Source: a virus. From it: a stretch of DNA of 49,027 nucleotides. Where the stretch lies: IMG/VR virus record IMGVR_UViG_3300046525_000039, positions 1 to 49,027 of that record; one strand, given 5' to 3'. The notes under the pieces are model-generated. The model did not search any database and had not been told where the DNA came from. It saw only the letters and a program-made list of their open reading frames with translations. Both the position numbers and the translations under genes were made by a program. Below, piece by piece: positions 1 through 7,431 of this stretch; positions within the stretch are counted from its first letter, which is position 1; each line of letters starts with the position of its first letter.

Positions 1-127
1 ACCGGCATCGTGGCCGGGCAACCGCTGTTCATCGCCAAGCGCCATCGGTCTTCGGATAACCACCGGTCGATCACATTCGGAATCAACGGCGTGCTGGTGT
101 CGATCGATGCGACGGCGGCCAAGACGC
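1..127. repeat. Terminal direct repeat, left copy (contig circular)
   Basis: Bases 1-127 are identical to 48901-49027. The repeat lies inside a coding region, and the reading frame is continuous when the ends are joined. I read it as the overlap an assembler leaves on a circular contig (127 is a common k-mer size), so the real unit is 48,900 bp. A true packaged terminal repeat is less likely because it would sit in the middle of a tail gene. Confidence 0.95.
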
Positions 128-309
128 TGGCCAACCCAATGCGCAAGCTGGCGCTGGGCAATGCGCACCTCGTCGGCACGAACTTCTACGGCGCGCTGGA
201 GGCGTTCGCCTATGCCGCTGCGGCGGGATACCAGTCCGACGATCAGGTGGCGCTGGCCTACCAGCGGTTTGCGTTCGACCTGGGCGAGCGTGGCGAGCGG
301 TTGCAGTGA
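1..309 (+). CDS. Tail/appendage protein, C-terminal part (starts at 48229)
   Basis: This is the last 102 codons of the gene that begins at 48229. Joining the ends gives one frame of about 326 residues. The part seen here is a beta-rich segment (QPLFIAKRHRSS, then ITFGINGVLVSID) followed by an alanine-rich helical end. That pattern suits the concanavalin-like C-terminus of a phage appendage protein. It closes the tail gene cluster, and its TGA overlaps the GTG start of the first lysis-region gene. A role in the distal tail is inferred from position only. Confidence 0.75.
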   Translation, partial: TGIVAGQPLFIAKRHRSSDNHRSITFGINGVLVSIDATAAKTLANPMRKLALGNAHLVGTNFYGALEAFAYAAAAGYQSDDQVALAYQRFAFDLGERGERLQ

Positions 310-740
310 CCGACCCCATCCCCATAGCCGTCTCTGCCCACGGCTTCAGTTGGACTGCCGCAGGGGCCTGGGCGACGTTTCTGGCGCTGCTCAGCGCCCT
401 AGGCGTCATCGTGCGCATGATCGGTCCATGGAAAAAGCAAACCACAGATGCGGAAGACAAATTGCGCAAAGACCTGATGGTTCGGGTGGAAAATCTCGAA
501 AAGAAGCTGGAGCATAAGGACGCGATCCACGCCGCTGAGCGGGCGCTTGATCGCCACAAGATCCGCAACCTCAACCAGTGCCTCGATGCGGTGCTGATGA
601 TTCTGGAAACCGCGCCGGAGAAAACTGTCGAGGTGGTCGGGAAAGTCCGCGTCATGCGCGAGGCGCAGTTGAAAGCCGAGGCGGCCGAGGCCGCTGCCAT
701 TCATGCGGCCGAAATCGCGGCTGCCGGAGGTGAAGCATGA
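306..740 (+). CDS. Membrane-anchored coiled-coil protein of the lysis cassette
   Basis: The 144-residue product has one hydrophobic segment at about residues 17-39, then a basic patch (PWKKQ), then a long charged helix predicted to form a coiled coil (about 45-75 and 105-140). It starts with GTG inside the stop of the upstream tail gene and ends in an ATGA overlap with the endolysin, so it is translated with the lysis genes. The topology, one N-terminal membrane anchor and an alpha-helical body, would suit an inner-membrane spanin or a holin accessory. I cannot assign a family. Confidence 0.75.
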   Translation: MTDPIPIAVSAHGFSWTAAGAWATFLALLSALGVIVRMIGPWKKQTTDAEDKLRKDLMVRVENLEKKLEHKDAIHAAERALDRHKIRNLNQCLDAVLMILETAPEKTVEVVGKVRVMREAQLKAEAAEAAAIHAAEIAAAGGEA

Positions 741-1285
741 ATATCGACAGCCTGATTGACGAGGTGATCGGCCGTGAAGGCGGTTATGTGAACCATCCGA
801 ACGACCGCGGCGGCCAGACCAATTGGGGCGTCACGCAACAGGTTGCCCGCGCTTATGGCTATACTGGCGACATGAAGGCGCTTCCCCGATCCACGGCGGC
901 GGCCATCTACAAAGAGCGCTACTGGACTGCACCGAAGTTCGACCTGCTCGCCGCGGTATTTCCCCAAATCGCGCATGAGATTTTCGACACCGGCATCAAC
1001 ATGGGCACCGCGTCCGCGGCGAAATTCGTCCAGCGTGTTCTCAATGTCTGCAACCGTGGGGCCGTGGATTATCCCGACATCGCCGCAGATGGCGTGGTCG
1101 GCAGAATGACGATCGCCGCGGCGAATGGCCTGAAGGCGAAGCGAGGTGCCGCCGCGGGCGAAGTTCTGCGCAAGGCGATCGACGGCCTCCAGGCGGCTCG
1201 CTATGTCGAGATTGCCGAGAACAGCTCCAGCCAAGAGAGTTTTGCATATGGCTGGTTGGCGAGCCGGGTTGGGGTGCTGGCATGA
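737..1285 (+). CDS. Endolysin, glycoside hydrolase family 108 N-acetylmuramidase
   Basis: The 182-residue protein cleaves the glycan strands of peptidoglycan at the end of the lytic cycle. The GH108 signature is at the N-terminus: catalytic Glu14 in the REGGYVN motif, followed by the DRGGQTNWGVT stretch. The C-terminal half has the GVVGRMT segment typical of the peptidoglycan-binding domain of this family (ZliS type). The length is normal for GH108 endolysins. There is no signal peptide, so export must rely on the holin-like neighbour at 1282. ATG overlaps the previous stop by 4 bases (ATGA), and its own stop overlaps the next start in the same way. Confidence 0.93.
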   Translation: MNIDSLIDEVIGREGGYVNHPNDRGGQTNWGVTQQVARAYGYTGDMKALPRSTAAAIYKERYWTAPKFDLLAAVFPQIAHEIFDTGINMGTASAAKFVQRVLNVCNRGAVDYPDIAADGVVGRMTIAAANGLKAKRGAAAGEVLRKAIDGLQAARYVEIAENSSSQESFAYGWLASRVGVLA

Positions 1286-1626
1286 AAAACGACTGGCTCC
1301 CCGACCGCGCTGTCCTGTTCACGGTCGGCGCTGGCCTGATCGCGGTGCTGCTCGCCCTCGTGATCGGCATATTCAATGTGAAACCTGTAGGCGCCGGACA
1401 AGCGGGCATCCCGAATTGGGCTGAAAACGTGCTGGTTGCGGTGGCAACTGGCGCGCTGCTCAAGATCGGTGATGTCATATCGGCCGTCGTCACCCTGTCG
1501 AGCAACCGCCAGGTCGAGCGGCTGGGCAACCAGTTGGGGCAATCAGCGCCAGCATCCGATTCTCCGCAATCCGTGACGATCGACCAGCCGGCGAACAAGC
1601 CTGTTCCAGTAGAAGAGCATCCATGA
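1282..1626 (+). CDS. Holin-like small membrane protein
   Basis: The 114-residue protein has two hydrophobic segments (about residues 10-31 and 46-67) and a polar, Pro/Gln-rich C-terminal tail. Two-helix proteins of this size directly after an endolysin are usually holins, which permeabilise the inner membrane and release the muramidase. The start overlaps the endolysin stop (ATGA). No family motif is recognisable. The call rests on topology and position, and the protein at 306 is an alternative holin candidate. Confidence 0.65.
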   Translation: MKNDWLPDRAVLFTVGAGLIAVLLALVIGIFNVKPVGAGQAGIPNWAENVLVAVATGALLKIGDVISAVVTLSSNRQVERLGNQLGQSAPASDSPQSVTIDQPANKPVPVEEHP

Positions 1627-1697
1627 TTTACGCTGGCATCTTCGCCGCCGGCTTCATCACGTTCCCGCTGACGGTGATCGCGATCGCCGCGCCATGA
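1623..1697 (+). CDS. Very small hydrophobic peptide (24 aa)
   Basis: An ATG in ATGA overlap with the holin-like gene opens 24 codons ending at 1697. The peptide is almost entirely hydrophobic (MIYAGIFAAGFITF at the start), consistent with a single membrane helix. The exact overlaps on both sides (the next possible start, 1694, overlaps its stop) suggest real translation, but the length makes the call tentative. Confidence 0.4.
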   Translation: MIYAGIFAAGFITFPLTVIAIAAP

Positions 1698-1726
1698 GCT
1701 TATCGGCACCTGAGGGACGCCGCGAA

Positions 1727-1867
1727 ATGGTGACCCGCCTCATCCCCTTCGCCCTGCTCACCCTCACCGGATGCGCGCACAACCTTGCCACCTGCGACAA
1801 TGCGCGCAAGGTGGCGACGGCGGCAACGGTGGTCATGGCGCGGATTTGTCCGATGGCGGTGCGTTAG
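1727..1867 (+). CDS. Small lipoprotein, possible outer-membrane spanin
   Basis: Forty-six codons begin with a basic residue and a hydrophobic stretch, and then a lipobox (LTLTGC) puts the lipidated cysteine at residue 15. Two more cysteines follow. I chose ATG 1727 because GAGGGA lies about 10 bases upstream. An upstream in-frame ATG at 1694 overlaps the previous stop and would add 11 residues. A tiny lipoprotein at the end of a lysis cassette fits the outer-membrane subunit of a two-part spanin, with 306 or 1282 as possible partner. This is inference from position and lipobox. Confidence 0.6.
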   Translation: MVTRLIPFALLTLTGCAHNLATCDNARKVATAATVVMARICPMAVR

Positions 1868-1894
1868 CGTCGAAGCCGGGCAGGCCTAACCAGT

Positions 1895-2101
1895 TCACTT
1901 CCCGTCAGTCTCCCGGCGCTCAAGCTCACGCTCTACGGCCTCACGGATGAAGTCCGATCGTTTTTCCTTGTCGGCCAGCTTTGCGTCGATACGCGCTAGC
2001 GTTCCATCCGCGAATCGCGCCGGTGTCTGCTCGCCGTTGATCCGCTTCCGTCCCACGCGGGCGGCGCTACCTGATATCACCAATTGAGTCGAGCTTGTCA
2101 T
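1895..2101 (-). CDS. Ribbon-helix-helix (CopG-like) regulator
   Basis: The 68-residue protein has the RHH pattern in its second half: a short strand (QTPARFAD), helix 1 (TLARIDAKLA) and helix 2 (KRSDFIREAVERELERR). Such proteins bind DNA as dimers and usually repress their own promoter. Four GATATCA-containing sites surround its start. One covers its Shine-Dalgarno sequence (AGGTGA) and another lies inside its first codons, so autoregulation is likely. It is divergent from the gene at 2175. No toxin partner is evident next to it. Confidence 0.75.
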   Translation of the reverse strand: MTSSTQLVISGSAARVGRKRINGEQTPARFADGTLARIDAKLADKEKRSDFIREAVERELERRETDGK

Positions 2102-2160
2102 TTGTTGATATCACCTATTGACGCCTTAGAAGATATCACCTATTTAGATGATATCAGATA
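2073..2160. promoter_or_regulatory. Cluster of four GATATCA operator-like repeats
   Basis: Sites at 2073 (GATATCACCAATTGA), 2107 (GATATCACCTATTGA), 2132 (GATATCACCTATTTA) and 2150 (GATATCAGATA) share a core with decreasing spacing of 34, 25 and 18 bases. They fill the divergent control region between the RHH gene and the plus-strand gene at 2175. The natural reading is that the RHH protein binds them to control both genes. Confidence 0.75.
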
Positions 2161-2174
2161 CGGAGGCAAGACCG

Positions 2175-2441
2175 ATGACGAATCTCAACCAACCGAAGCT
2201 TTCCAACCGCGCGCAGCAGGCTCTCGATTTGCTTTCGAATGGCGGGGAACTGACTTATCTTCTGGAACGCAACAGCTTCACTGGGCGCGAGCAGTTTCAG
2301 ACGCGATTCAAAATTCACGGCAGCGCTGTTAAGGGTCTCGGTCATGCTACGCGGCATGAACTGGAGCGCGCCGGTTTCCGCTTCAAGACGGTCCATCGCT
2401 ACTCGACCGGCGAAATCATGAAGCTGGATCACACGGCATGA
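2175..2441 (+). CDS. Conserved phage protein, copy A of a duplicated gene
   Basis: The 88-residue protein is basic and mainly helical; I do not recognise a family. I chose ATG 2175 because GGAGG lies 8 bases upstream; an in-frame ATG at 2148 has no such site. It is nearly identical over its whole length to the product of 16576-16836 (one Ile/Arg, a Thr/Ala and the first few residues differ), although the DNA differs at many silent positions. Conserved stretches include PKLSNRAQQALDLLSNGGE and HATRHELERAGFRFKTVHRY. It is controlled by the RHH operator cluster and overlaps the zinc protein downstream. Confidence 0.8.
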   Translation: MTNLNQPKLSNRAQQALDLLSNGGELTYLLERNSFTGREQFQTRFKIHGSAVKGLGHATRHELERAGFRFKTVHRYSTGEIMKLDHTA

Positions 2442-2722
2442 GCGCCCGCAGCGCTCACTGCTGCCTCTGCGGGGAGGTTCGTCGCCCCACACAGGCTCCA
2501 GTCGAAGGCTTCAGCAATGATAGCCGCATCATCCAAATGGCCGAGCATCGCGAGATGAAAGAAGGCCGCTGGGAAGTCAGTCCGCAGATGATCGTGAGCG
2601 TGATGCTCTACCGGAATGGCGGGACCGCACCCGGTCAAACGCACATTTGCGACGGCTGCATTCTGATCGGACTACAGCAGGCCAAGAAGTTCGTGGATGA
2701 ATCAATCGCAGCGCTAAGTTGA
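2438..2722 (+). CDS. Small zinc-ribbon-like protein
   Basis: The 94-residue protein has an N-terminal pair (HCCLCGE) and a C-terminal pair (HICDGC) of cysteines, the arrangement of a structural zinc site. The start overlaps the stop of copy A (ATGA), so the two genes form a two-gene unit. Function is unknown. It ends 59 bases before the convergent end of the leftward array. Confidence 0.7.
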   Translation: MSARSAHCCLCGEVRRPTQAPVEGFSNDSRIIQMAEHREMKEGRWEVSPQMIVSVMLYRNGGTAPGQTHICDGCILIGLQQAKKFVDESIAALS

Positions 2723-2780
2723 TCGAAGGGACGCCCTCCCTTGGGCTATTTGGGTAAGCCCCTTCCGGCGTTCCATTTGT
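2723..2780. terminator. Convergent intergenic gap with weak hairpins
   Basis: This is the only space between the plus-strand gene ending at 2722 and the minus-strand gene ending at 2781. It contains AAGGGA..TCCCTT and GGGCT..AGCCC short inverted repeats but no clear U-tract. It may hold weak terminators for both directions. Confidence 0.3.
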
Positions 2781-3035
2781 TCAGCATCCCGGCCTCATAT
2801 GACTACGTTGCGTGTCGCGGGCCGACTCCCAATACCAGATGGCTTGCTCGGTCGCATTATCAACCGCATCTTGCGGGTTGTCACCTTTGCCGCTCCAGCG
2901 GGGATTTGCGCCGCCATCCGGGAAATGCAAATCCACCTCGGCCTCCCACTGATCGCCAATCTTACGATAGCGCCACATCCACGCCATCTTGCGCGAATCG
3001 GCGTAGGCTATCAGGCGGGAGGCGTCGGGAGGCAT
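2781..3035 (-). CDS. Hypothetical protein, last gene of the leftward array
   Basis: The 84-residue protein has no recognised family; it contains WRYRKIGDQWEAEVDLHF and AIWYWE. I placed the start at 3035 to avoid overlap with the nuclease gene (stop at 3074). A longer version from 3122 would overlap that gene by 49 bases. It is the last gene of the minus-strand b-region. The plus-strand ORFs across it are antisense shadows. Confidence 0.6.
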   Translation of the reverse strand: MPPDASRLIAYADSRKMAWMWRYRKIGDQWEAEVDLHFPDGGANPRWSGKGDNPQDAVDNATEQAIWYWESARDTQRSHMRPGC

Positions 3036-3073
3036 GCCGGTTGTTCGCGTATTGTTCGCGAGTCGGTCAAGAG

Positions 3074-3454
3074 CTATCGGGCCGCCCTGCACTCCCGCGC
3101 CAAGCGCCGTCCATTGTCCCACTTCGCCACGTACATAGCCATCCCGGCGCGCAACTGCTCACAAGCGGCATTCTTGCTGCCAGCATAAACCTGCGCAACA
3201 GTCCGCCCATACCTGTCCCGCGTAATCGGTGCGATCGTCACGCCGCCGCGTATCAGTTTGGCCAGATGCGCCTTGCTCTTTACCGGGTCGCCGGGTGCGC
3301 AGGCGCGGCCTTTGCGGCAATGTCCTGGCAGTTCCGGCGCGTCGATGCCGAGCAGCCTGACGCGCTCGTTACCGCAGCGTAGGGTGTCGCCGTCGATCGG
3401 AGCGCATTGCGTGGTCGGCGTCCAGATGGAGAGCAGGAGGATGGGGACGATCAT
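3074..3454 (-). CDS. Secreted thermonuclease-family (SNase) nuclease
   Basis: The 126-residue protein matches the staphylococcal nuclease fold. The metal-binding DGDT motif is at residues 21-24, RVRLLGIDAPE at 31-41 carries the catalytic Arg, Asp and Glu, and DRYGR at 80-84 supplies the second catalytic Arg. A short hydrophobic N-terminus (MIVPILLLSIW) resembles a signal peptide, so the enzyme may act in the periplasm or outside the cell on DNA or RNA. It overlaps the membrane protein gene upstream by 4 bases. As cargo beyond attP it might degrade incoming or environmental DNA; that role is speculation. Confidence 0.87.
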   Translation of the reverse strand: MIVPILLLSIWTPTTQCAPIDGDTLRCGNERVRLLGIDAPELPGHCRKGRACAPGDPVKSKAHLAKLIRGGVTIAPITRDRYGRTVAQVYAGSKNAACEQLRAGMAMYVAKWDNGRRLARECRAAR

Positions 3455-3717
3455 AGCGGACGCCCATGCACGCCGTAGCTGGCGCGGTAAAGCGCGTCAT
3501 CTTCCTCCGCCTGCCATGCGTCACGGTCGCCTCTTGATCGCCAAGAATCCCATAGCATCACAGCAACCAACACCGGCGGGAATAGGGCGAGAACGAGGAT
3601 CGTTGCGGCCAGTTGAACATAGAAGACGGTGGTCGACCAAATGTACGATTTTCCGCGAACAAACTGCGCTATCCGACCACTTTTAATTGACTTAGCATGG
3701 TCGACAACGACGCTCAT
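3451..3717 (-). CDS. Single-pass membrane protein
   Basis: The 88-residue protein has one strong hydrophobic segment (about residues 33-56), a basic N-terminal half and a charged C-terminus rich in Arg, Asp and Glu. The ATG at 3717 shares a base with the preceding stop (TGATG), and a GTG one codon earlier is also possible. Its stop overlaps the nuclease start. Function is unknown; pairing with the exported nuclease is only suggested by coupling. Confidence 0.65.
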   Translation of the reverse strand: MSVVVDHAKSIKSGRIAQFVRGKSYIWSTTVFYVQLAATILVLALFPPVLVAVMLWDSWRSRGDRDAWQAEEDDALYRASYGVHGRPL

Positions 3718-3992
3718 CACCCCTCCCCCAAATTGCGGATGGCGGCGGCGATGGCATGTCCAGCATCATGACTTCTCCGCTCATCATGCTCGGCTTCGAC
3801 ATATTCTTTATCAGACAAATGGCCCCAAGAGGCCGCCACCTTGGCCGCCCTCTCCATCGCGTCGGCTTCGAAGCGGGCGAAGGCTTGGACGGCGCGCGAC
3901 ATGTATGGTTCGCAGTCAGACGCCTTCACATCGATCAGCATCAATTCAGCCGCCTCTCTCGCCCTTTGCGACACAGCGATAGGGTCAGTCAT
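3717..3992 (-). CDS. Hypothetical helical protein
   Basis: The 91-residue, alanine-rich, mostly helical protein has the pattern seen in many phage early proteins of unknown role (RAVQAFARFEADAMERAAKVA). The start lies 8 bases inside the end of the previous gene, and the stop overlaps the next start by one base. I do not recognise a family. Confidence 0.65.
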   Translation of the reverse strand: MTDPIAVSQRAREAAELMLIDVKASDCEPYMSRAVQAFARFEADAMERAAKVAASWGHLSDKEYVEAEHDERRSHDAGHAIAAAIRNLGEG

Positions 3993-4329
3993 GGGCGGGT
4001 TCCTTCTGTCTGCGATCAGCCAGAACGCGACGGGTTTCGTAGGGGCGCATCTTCATGGATGGCTCATGGGTCACGCCGTCGCTGGTGTATGGATTTGGCG
4101 TTAGCCCAAGGAAGTCACCCCATGTGTCGGCTTCGATCAAAGCCCGGTCCCGCGCTTCTTCCAACGTCAAACCTTCGAAGTTGGTGTAAACGCTCCCTGT
4201 GCGATGGGATGCGACCGTGATGGTGAATCCTTCCGATGAGACAAGGTCCACATAGAACGTCGTCCGCTGACAACTTTCGTGCATCGAATACATGCGGATA
4301 GACTCGATGCGATGCGCCTCCCGGCTCAT
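3985..4329 (-). CDS. Hypothetical protein
   Basis: The 114-residue protein begins at ATG 4329, chosen because it forms an exact ATGA overlap with the upstream gene's stop; an in-frame start at 4371 would overlap that gene by 46 bases. The centre is predicted beta-rich (TFYVDLVSSEGFTITVA) followed by a helix (LEEARDRALIEADTW). No family is recognised. Confidence 0.62.
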   Translation of the reverse strand: MSREAHRIESIRMYSMHESCQRTTFYVDLVSSEGFTITVASHRTGSVYTNFEGLTLEEARDRALIEADTWGDFLGLTPNPYTSDGVTHEPSMKMRPYETRRVLADRRQKEPAHD

Positions 4330-4523
4330 TCGCCCGAACCTCCCTGCTGGAGGGTGCGACAGTCCCTGCATTGCTCGAAATCCAAATCGCCATGCTCGCA
4401 GGGTGTGGTCATCGCGCGCACGAAACTTTCTCGTTGCAATCTGCGATGGTCTGCCTGTTGCTCGGGTGACAAGGCATTGAAGCGATCCATGGCATCCTGA
4501 ACTGTTTTCGCAAGGCTGCTCAT
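4326..4523 (-). CDS. Small protein with a CxH..CxxC zinc-like motif
   Basis: The 65-residue protein has an N-terminal helix (AKTVQDAMDRFNALSPEQQ) and a C-terminal cluster CEHGDLDFEQCRDC that could bind one zinc ion. It overlaps both neighbours by 4 bases. Function is unknown. Confidence 0.65.
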   Translation of the reverse strand: MSSLAKTVQDAMDRFNALSPEQQADHRRLQRESFVRAMTTPCEHGDLDFEQCRDCRTLQQGGSGE

Positions 4524-5284
4524 GCCTTCCCCTCCCCGCTCTGGAGGGCGGCGCGCAACCCGCGCTCGATCAGGTCATAGGCTTCCGGGTTGTGGAACGG
4601 ATCGAAGCCGGGGCCATAGAACTCCTTCGCGAAAGCCACTGCGATCGTCTGGAATTTTTCGTCGCCGATCTGCACCGCCTTCGGGTCCGTTCCATCATCG
4701 CCCATGGACATTGTCTGGTGAGCGTGCACGACTGCGCGTTCAAGCCCATCAACCTCACCCGCCCCGGTGCCAGCGGATGCGAGGGCATCATCAACGAATG
4801 CTGTAACGATCCGGTCAAGTGAGTTGTAGTTGATCGTGCCGACGATCTTGTGGCCTTCGTAAATCTCCAGCGGCACAGCCTCCGCTGCGCCCCGATAGCC
4901 GCATGTCGCTTCGGCCACTGCTTCGCGCAATTGCTGAAAGCCGCAGCGGCCACCCGATCCCATGCGCGAATATACAAGGCCCCCCGCTTTATCCTTGTCA
5001 GGTGCGGACTTCGCAAACGCGCGCGCCTTCTGCCTCACAGCCTCGACCGCTGCCAATTGGTTGGGATGCAATTCCCCCTCTGCGGCTGGCTCTTCAGGAA
5101 GAGGGAGGGCGCGAATTGCCTGCGAACACCCGCGTGCGACGTTTGTGGCGACTTCGATCTGATCGCCAGTTAGGCCATTAACCTCAGCGATGATGCGCTT
5201 GTTCGGGTCAAGCCAAGCGTCGCACACAGCCGCAGCCGCCTCCCGCATAGCCGCCACATCGCCGTTGCGCGTCACTTCGTCCAT
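4520..5284 (-). CDS. Hypothetical phage early protein (254 aa)
   Basis: I chose ATG 5284 because a strong GGAGG stands just upstream; the frame is open to 5368 but that would overlap the next gene by about 97 bases rather than 13. The protein mixes helical segments (MREAAAAVCDAWLDP, AAVEAVRQKARAFAK) with a short beta section (IVGTINYNSLDRIV). It looks like a patchwork of the small modules common in phage b-regions, and I cannot name a domain. The C-terminus (YDLIERGLRAALQSGEG) resembles the end of the neighbouring 5272-6522 product's internal modules only loosely. Confidence 0.68.
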   Translation of the reverse strand: MDEVTRNGDVAAMREAAAAVCDAWLDPNKRIIAEVNGLTGDQIEVATNVARGCSQAIRALPLPEEPAAEGELHPNQLAAVEAVRQKARAFAKSAPDKDKAGGLVYSRMGSGGRCGFQQLREAVAEATCGYRGAAEAVPLEIYEGHKIVGTINYNSLDRIVTAFVDDALASAGTGAGEVDGLERAVVHAHQTMSMGDDGTDPKAVQIGDEKFQTIAVAFAKEFYGPGFDPFHNPEAYDLIERGLRAALQSGEGKA

Positions 5285-6522
5285 TGTGCCACCTCCGTTG
5301 CAGTCATGGGCCGCGTCTGGCGACAATCGACGCAAGACATTTGGCCGGTCATCATCATTGCGGACCACCTATGAGCGCAGGGGCCGCCGATAATCTGGAT
5401 GCTCGGACCCACCCCGGCATCGTCCGTTCGCGCTGGGGTGGCGAGGGCTTTTTCGGCCATCTTGAGAATGCGGCCAATCGCCCACGGATCGCGTTCCGTT
5501 CCGTCGGATGAAGTAGCGGACGATGCTTCGGCGCGGATAGCAGCGATGATATCCCGCAGCCCAACCGGCTCAGCGGCGGGAGGGTGGGTCTGCATGGCCG
5601 TGATAGCGTCACGCGCCCGTTCCATGCTGGCATTGCGCATATCATCGATCCTGCTGTCGAAGTTGGCAGTACCTTTGTATCCCCACCAATGATCGATAGT
5701 CGCCCAATCGCTAGGGTCTATTGCGCGTGCGATTTGCTCGACATCCGCCTCCTGTCCGAGTGGGCGGTTCGTGTGATGCGCGAGGTCGCGAAGCATTCCC
5801 ACAGTCAGGTCTGCGCCGTAACGAGACATCAGGAGGTAGTCATCGGCCATATGCGCGCACTGGCCGATGAACTTCAAAACAGGCTTGGCATCTTCACGAG
5901 CGCCCAGAACATCATTCCCAAAAGCGCCACTATCACCGCCAAGTCTGTTAATCTGCCGTCGCCCTTCATCGCCAGCCTCCCGTGCCTCTATTTCTTGGTC
6001 GTCCACCACCTCCCCGGCCTTTGCGTTTTCTGCGGGTTGGGCGAGGGCGGCATAAGCCTCCATCACAGCGCGAAATTGCGAAGGGCCGAACCAGTCGACT
6101 ATCCGTTCGCGGCAACCAGTTACGCCATCATCGTTCCAGCCGCTGTCATCGACATTGCGTTGCGCCCATGACGCAAACGGCTCCAGCGCGCTCCGCAAAT
6201 CCTGCGCAACCTCGCCAGCGGGCATCCGGGCGGCGGGGGTGGAAAGGGCGGTAGCGTCACGATGGTTGAAGCCTCGCAACATCAACAGTTGTGCGAGCGC
6301 CAAACCAGCAAGCGATAGAATCGCCTCATCAGCTTCTTCCCGAACATCCGCTCCCAAATCTCCATCCGGGTTCTGATCAAATACGTCCTGATAATCACAT
6401 AGAGACTGGCCCATGCGTCCGAGAAAATCGGTTTGAGTTCGGGCCATATCGTGCTGTGCAGACATGATAACGGCGTCCAGCGCAGCCGCCAGCGCGGGTT
6501 CGGTGGGGGTGGTCGAGGTCAT
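5272..6522 (-). CDS. Large mosaic phage early protein (416 aa)
   Basis: This is the longest gene beyond attP. It looks modular: an N-terminal helical part (1-90), a segment with SGWNDDGVTGCRERIVDWF, a central part with MSRYGADLTVGMLRDLA, and a C-terminal CAHRW...CVDC motif that may bind zinc. Similar collages occur in lambdoid Ea22-type proteins of unknown function, but I do not see a firm match. It overlaps a 56-aa gene upstream by 4 bases and the next gene by 13. Confidence 0.68.
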   Translation of the reverse strand: MTSTTPTEPALAAALDAVIMSAQHDMARTQTDFLGRMGQSLCDYQDVFDQNPDGDLGADVREEADEAILSLAGLALAQLLMLRGFNHRDATALSTPAARMPAGEVAQDLRSALEPFASWAQRNVDDSGWNDDGVTGCRERIVDWFGPSQFRAVMEAYAALAQPAENAKAGEVVDDQEIEAREAGDEGRRQINRLGGDSGAFGNDVLGAREDAKPVLKFIGQCAHMADDYLLMSRYGADLTVGMLRDLAHHTNRPLGQEADVEQIARAIDPSDWATIDHWWGYKGTANFDSRIDDMRNASMERARDAITAMQTHPPAAEPVGLRDIIAAIRAEASSATSSDGTERDPWAIGRILKMAEKALATPARTDDAGVGPSIQIIGGPCAHRWSAMMMTGQMSCVDCRQTRPMTATEVAQWTK

Positions 6523-6689
6523 TGGGTGGGTTCCTTGATCCTGGCTTTGAATTTCGGGGCCGCGGTAAAGCAGGCTTGGATCTTGGCGTTCACTCGCCCG
6601 ATCGAATCCGCCAGCAGATCGCGACGCGGTTGCAGCGTGTAGTTGGCTGGCTCTTGGCGGCAGCGGGTGCCATCAATCCACTCGCTCAT
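6519..6689 (-). CDS. Small basic hypothetical protein (56 aa)
   Basis: Fifty-six codons fit exactly between two genes with 4-base overlaps at both ends, and GGAGG lies 8 bases before the ATG. The product is basic (pattern RRDLLADSIGRVNAKIQ) with two cysteines. The precise coupling supports real translation; function is unknown. Confidence 0.6.
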   Translation of the reverse strand: MSEWIDGTRCRQEPANYTLQPRRDLLADSIGRVNAKIQACFTAAPKFKARIKEPTQ

Positions 6690-6871
6690 GCCCGACCTCC
6701 AAAATATCCCGCACGATCCAGGCGCTCACCCAGAAGCGCGACGACCAAAAGGAAACCCATGCCGAGCACGGCGGCGGTGTGGGCGGGTCTGGCGTCGGTC
6801 AACCATCCGAGTTGAGACAAGACGGCGACAGCCAGCGCGGCGTCGAGCGCTTTGAAGAGATTGCGGTTCAT
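6686..6871 (-). CDS. Two-helix membrane protein (61 aa)
   Basis: I took the internal ATG at 6871, which makes the standard ATGA overlap with the previous stop; the frame also has an ATG at 6886. The product has two hydrophobic segments (about residues 12-26 and 34-48) around a short polar loop. Function is unknown; it is the second membrane protein among the b-region genes. Confidence 0.62.
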   Translation of the reverse strand: MNRNLFKALDAALAVAVLSQLGWLTDARPAHTAAVLGMGFLLVVALLGERLDRAGYFGGRA

Positions 6872-7431
6872 GCGTAGAACCCCCATGCCTTAGTCTCGTC
6901 CACCCCAAACAGGTTGAGGCGAAGGCGCAGCAGTCGAGCGCTTTTCCGACGCCCGGCCGCATCGCTCGGGTATTTGCGGTCCATATGCGCGTTCATCTCA
7001 TGATCGGTTTCCAGATCATTGAGCCAGTCGCGCTCCATCCTTCCGAGCGGCTTCCGGTTATGTCCAAGTACCACGACCTCCCGAAACATCTTGCCCCGGA
7101 AACCTCCGCACTTCCGGCACCATCCCGCGCCATTGGTGTAGGTCGAATGGCCGGGGCGATTGCGGCCCCAGAGGTGGTTGCAGGCGACATCGCGCTGGTA
7201 CTTCTCGAACGCCTGCCGCTCGGCGTCAGCTATCGTCTCACCCTCTCCCCGGATGAATGTGCCACGCGGGAAGGCTTCGAAGAACGGGACGGCAGGGACA
7301 ATCCCATGTCCCCATTGGACGGTGCAATCGTCGGGCCACGCACAGGCAGGCGCGTAATCGGGGCTGGAGTGAAGCATGGACGATAAGCGATGTTCCGGCG
7401 TCCCGGCGATGTGATGTGCCGCGATCTTCAT
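6868..7431 (-). CDS. Hypothetical protein with a zinc-knuckle-like centre
   Basis: The 187-residue protein carries several Cys/His residues (CNHLWGRN, WCRKCGGFRG) that could form a zinc site around residues 84-110, followed by a basic helical tail with many Arg and Lys. This could be a nucleic-acid-binding protein. Overlaps on both sides are ATGA. Family not recognised. Confidence 0.65.
   Translation of the reverse strand: MKIAAHHIAGTPEHRLSSMLHSSPDYAPACAWPDDCTVQWGHGIVPAVPFFEAFPRGTFIRGEGETIADAERQAFEKYQRDVACNHLWGRNRPGHSTYTNGAGWCRKCGGFRGKMFREVVVLGHNRKPLGRMERDWLNDLETDHEMNAHMDRKYPSDAAGRRKSARLLRLRLNLFGVDETKAWGFYA

Noticed and set aside
1-127. True direct terminal repeats of a packaged genome
   Set aside because: Length equals a standard assembly k-mer, the repeat lies inside one gene, and the frame is continuous on joining.
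2741-3382. 213-codon plus-strand ORF
   Set aside because: It is antisense to the SNase gene, which has all catalytic residues, and to the last leftward gene.
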